Assembly: GCA_017501805.1 (NCBI GenBank)
Contig: JAFVWG010000024.1
Coordinates: 1-6,374, forward strand
Origin: Oscillospiraceae bacterium
GTDB lineage: Bacteria > Bacillota > Clostridia > Oscillospirales > Oscillospiraceae
Reading direction: 5' to 3'
DNA: 6,374 bases
Under the pieces are notes generated by a model, which was given only the letters and a program-made list of their open reading frames with translations, had not been told where the DNA came from and did not search any database. Position 1 is the stretch's first letter, and every line of letters begins with the position of its first letter. The position numbers were made by a program, and so were the translations under genes. Shown here piece after piece: positions 4,554 to 6,374 of this stretch.

Positions 4554-6236
4554 TTATTTTCCCGGTTTGTAGCTGTCCTTCAGCACGACTGCGCGGTTGA
4601 AAATGGGCTTTCCGGGCTTGGAATATTTCGTGTCCACGCAGAAGTAGCCTGTGCGGAGGAACTGGAAGCGGTCTGCGGGCTGTGCGTCGGCCAGCATCGG
4701 CTCCACCTTGCAGCCGGTCAGGATCTGCAGGGAGTTCGGGTTGAGACAGTCGAGGAAGTTCTTGTCCGCGGCATCCGGAGCGGGATCGGAGAACAGATCG
4801 TCATAGAGGCGGATCTCCGCATCCACGGCGGTCGCGGCGTCCACCCAGTGGAGCGTGGATTTGATCTTCCGTCCGTCGGCGGGATCGCCGCCGCGGGAGT
4901 CGGGATCGTATTCGCAGAAGACTTCGGCGATGCTGCCGTCGTCGTTTTTGCGGCAGCCTGTGCAGCGCACGACATAGGCACCCTTCAGACGGACTTCATT
5001 GCCGGGATAGAGGCGGAAGAATTTGCCGACCTTTTCCTCGGCGAAGTCGCCGCGTTCGATCCAGAGAGAGCCGGAGAAGGTGATCTCGTGGCTGCCCTGC
5101 TCGGGATGGAGCGGGTTGTTGTCCACGGTGAAGGTCTCCTGCTGCCCTTCCGGGTAGTTCGTGACAGTCAGTCTGACAGGATCCAGCACCGCCATAGCGC
5201 GCATTGCGTGCTCGTTCAGATCCTCGCGCAGGCAGTACTCCAGAAATGCGTACTCGACCGTGGAAGCTGTTTTGGCAACGCCGATGCGCTCACAGAAGTT
5301 ACGGATGGAGGCGGGCGTGTAGCCGCGGCGGCGCAGACCGCAGATGGTCGGCATACGGGGGTCGTCCCAGCCGTCGACACGGTCTTCTTCGACCAGCTGA
5401 CGCAGCTTGCGCTTGCTCATGACCGTGTGGTCGATGCCCAGGCGGGCAAACTCGATCTGCCGCGGCTTTGCCGGCAGGTCGCAGTTGTCGATGACCCAGT
5501 TGTAAAGCGGACGGTGATCTTCAAACTCCAGCGAGCAGAGGGAGTGCGTGATATGCTCCATCGCATCCTCGATGGGATGTGCGAAATCGTACATCGGATA
5601 GATGCACCATTCGTCTTTCGTGCGGTGGTGCGTCATATGTTTGATGCGGTAGATCGCCGGGTCGCGCATATTGAAGTTGCCGGACGCAAGGTCGATCTTT
5701 GCGCGGAGCGTCATCGTGCCGTCTTCAAACTCGCCCTTCTTCATCCGCTCGAACAGATCGAGAGATTCCTCGATCGGTCGGTCGCGGTAGGGGGAGCGGG
5801 CAGGCGTTGTCAGATCGCCGCGCATTTCCCGCATCTGCTCGGGGGTCAGCTCGCAGACGTATGCTTTGCCGTCCTTGATGAGCTGAACGGCGCATTCGTA
5901 CATTTTGTCGAAATATTCCGATGCATAATAGAAGCGATCATCCCAGCTGAAGCCCAGCCAGCGGATGTCCTCTTTGATCGCATCGACATACTGCACGTCT
6001 TCCTTGGTGGGGTTGGTGTCGTCCATGCGAAGATTGCAGATGCCGCCGAATTTTTCCGCAGTTCCGAAATCAATGCACAGCGCCTTGCAGTGACCGATGT
6101 GCAGGTAGCCGTTCGGCTCCGGCGGGAAACGCGTGTGCACCTGCATTCCGGCGTAGGCGCCGCCGGGGGCAATGTCCTCCGCCACCGCGGCGTGTATAAA
6201 ATTGAGATTTTCCGTTGTACGGATCTCTTCCTCCAT
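4554..6236 (-). CDS. glnS: Glutaminyl-tRNA synthetase
   Basis: This cytoplasmic class I aminoacyl-tRNA synthetase attaches glutamine to tRNA-Gln using ATP. The 560-residue length matches the bacterial family (E. coli 554). The ATP-binding motif is intact: FPPEPNGYLHIGHCKA at 37-52, with HIGH at 46-49. The second signature is VMSKR at 272-276, the usual GlnRS form of KMSKS. The catalytic core between them contains LRMDDTNPTKE (69-79) and YPMYDFAHPIEDAMEHITHS (213-232). The C-terminal beta-barrel anticodon-binding region spans about 345-556 and ends with TGYFCVD (529-535) and FNRAV. The PPEPNGYLHIGH form is typical of GlnRS rather than GluRS. The ATG at 6236 has AAGGGA 9 nt upstream (6251-6246). 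It is a single-gene transcript with its own promoter and terminator. The leader is only about 25 nt, so there is no room for a T-box. Many Firmicutes lack GlnRS and use GatCAB instead, so its presence is a lineage marker. Confidence 0.98.
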   Translation of the reverse strand: MEEEIRTTENLNFIHAAVAEDIAPGGAYAGMQVHTRFPPEPNGYLHIGHCKALCIDFGTAEKFGGICNLRMDDTNPTKEDVQYVDAIKEDIRWLGFSWDDRFYYASEYFDKMYECAVQLIKDGKAYVCELTPEQMREMRGDLTTPARSPYRDRPIEESLDLFERMKKGEFEDGTMTLRAKIDLASGNFNMRDPAIYRIKHMTHHRTKDEWCIYPMYDFAHPIEDAMEHITHSLCSLEFEDHRPLYNWVIDNCDLPAKPRQIEFARLGIDHTVMSKRKLRQLVEEDRVDGWDDPRMPTICGLRRRGYTPASIRNFCERIGVAKTASTVEYAFLEYCLREDLNEHAMRAMAVLDPVRLTVTNYPEGQQETFTVDNNPLHPEQGSHEITFSGSLWIERGDFAEEKVGKFFRLYPGNEVRLKGAYVVRCTGCRKNDDGSIAEVFCEYDPDSRGGDPADGRKIKSTLHWVDAATAVDAEIRLYDDLFSDPAPDAADKNFLDCLNPNSLQILTGCKVEPMLADAQPADRFQFLRTGYFCVDTKYSKPGKPIFNRAVVLKDSYKPGK

Positions 6237-6267
6237 AGCAGATCATCCCTTCGGGTGTGATGCCGTT

Positions 6268-6296
6268 ATTATATACCAACATGGCATTTTGTGCAA
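6268..6296 (-). promoter_or_regulatory. Sigma-A promoter of glnS
   Basis: On the minus strand, -35 TTGCAC (6296-6291) and a perfect -10 TATAAT (6273-6268) are separated by 17 bp. Transcription would start near 6261, about 25 nt before the glnS ATG. The -35 overlaps one arm of an inverted repeat (6293-6300 and 6323-6330). Confidence 0.88.
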
Positions 6297-6330
6297 ATTT
6301 TTTCTTTCTGAGCCGAAAATATAAATTTGC
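6293..6330. repeat. 8-bp inverted repeat upstream of glnS
   Basis: GCAAATTT (6293-6300) and AAATTTGC (6323-6330) are perfect inverted copies separated by 22 bp. The left arm covers part of the glnS -35 box, so it could be a repressor site. The arms are A+T-rich in an A+T-rich gap, so chance is a real possibility. Confidence 0.35.
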
Positions 6331-6332
6331 TC

Positions 6333-6361
6333 TTTTCAATCGGACGAAAATGGTATAGAAT
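6333..6361 (+). promoter_or_regulatory. Possible divergent promoter reading out of the window
   Basis: TTTTCA (6333-6338, four of six matches) lies 17 bp before TAGAAT (6356-6361, five of six). It would drive a plus-strand gene beyond base 6374. It is weak and unsupported by any visible gene. The -10 overlaps the perfect palindrome AGAATATTCT (6357-6366). Confidence 0.25.
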
Positions 6362-6374
6362 ATTCTGGAAAACA

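Noticed and set aside
6246..6254. CCCGAAGGG mini-hairpin over the glnS ribosome-binding site
   Set aside because: Only three base pairs around a three-base loop; too weak to propose regulation.
4437..6260. 607-codon open frame on the plus strand
   Set aside because: It is antisense to glnS over its whole useful length. The minus-strand frame has all GlnRS motifs, a promoter, a ribosome-binding site and a terminator; the plus-strand frame shows no recognisable domain and arises from the G+C-rich codon pattern of glnS.
6237..6267. T-box riboswitch in front of glnS
   Set aside because: The predicted start near 6261 leaves only about 25 nt of leader, and no T-box-like sequence or antiterminator is present.

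Overview
The window reads as chromosome of a low-G+C-phylum (Firmicutes) anaerobe, most likely a Clostridia/Oscillospiraceae-type gut bacterium. The grounds are G+C-rich coding sequence separated by A+T-rich gaps with consensus sigma-A promoters, strong Shine-Dalgarno sites, a glmM gene preceded by what looks like the tail of a YbbR/CdaR-type gene, a Clostridia-typical tandem zinc-ribbon protein, and a pair of short-chain ChrA genes. The genus is not resolved by what can be seen here.

Layout. Positions 1-40 hold the last codons of an upstream plus-strand gene. glmM (62-1414, plus) follows 21 bp later and encodes phosphoglucosamine mutase for UDP-GlcNAc and peptidoglycan synthesis. A consensus promoter (1443-1471) then starts a roughly 170-nt leader and a 94-residue protein with two zinc ribbons (1647-1931, plus). 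In the leader, a 9-nt segment is perfectly complementary to the Shine-Dalgarno region of that gene. A bidirectional terminator (1942-1975) and a second hairpin (1990-2011) close this transcript and the convergent one from the right.

On the minus strand, a promoter at 4454-4482 drives a compact operon: a membrane-anchored CapA-like metallophosphatase-fold protein (4422-3118), then two overlapping short ChrA-family transporter genes (3110-2571 and 2574-2020). Upstream of it, glnS (6236-4554, minus) has its own promoter (6268-6296) and a strong terminator (4505-4543). The last 75 bases at the right edge are A+T-rich intergenic DNA with a possible divergent promoter.

Most genes are housekeeping (cell-wall precursor synthesis, Gln-tRNA charging). 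The less ordinary parts are the structured leader over the zinc-ribbon gene, the capA-chrA-chrA operon, and the altered metal-site motif in the CapA protein. I see no mobile element, CRISPR array, tRNA or rRNA.
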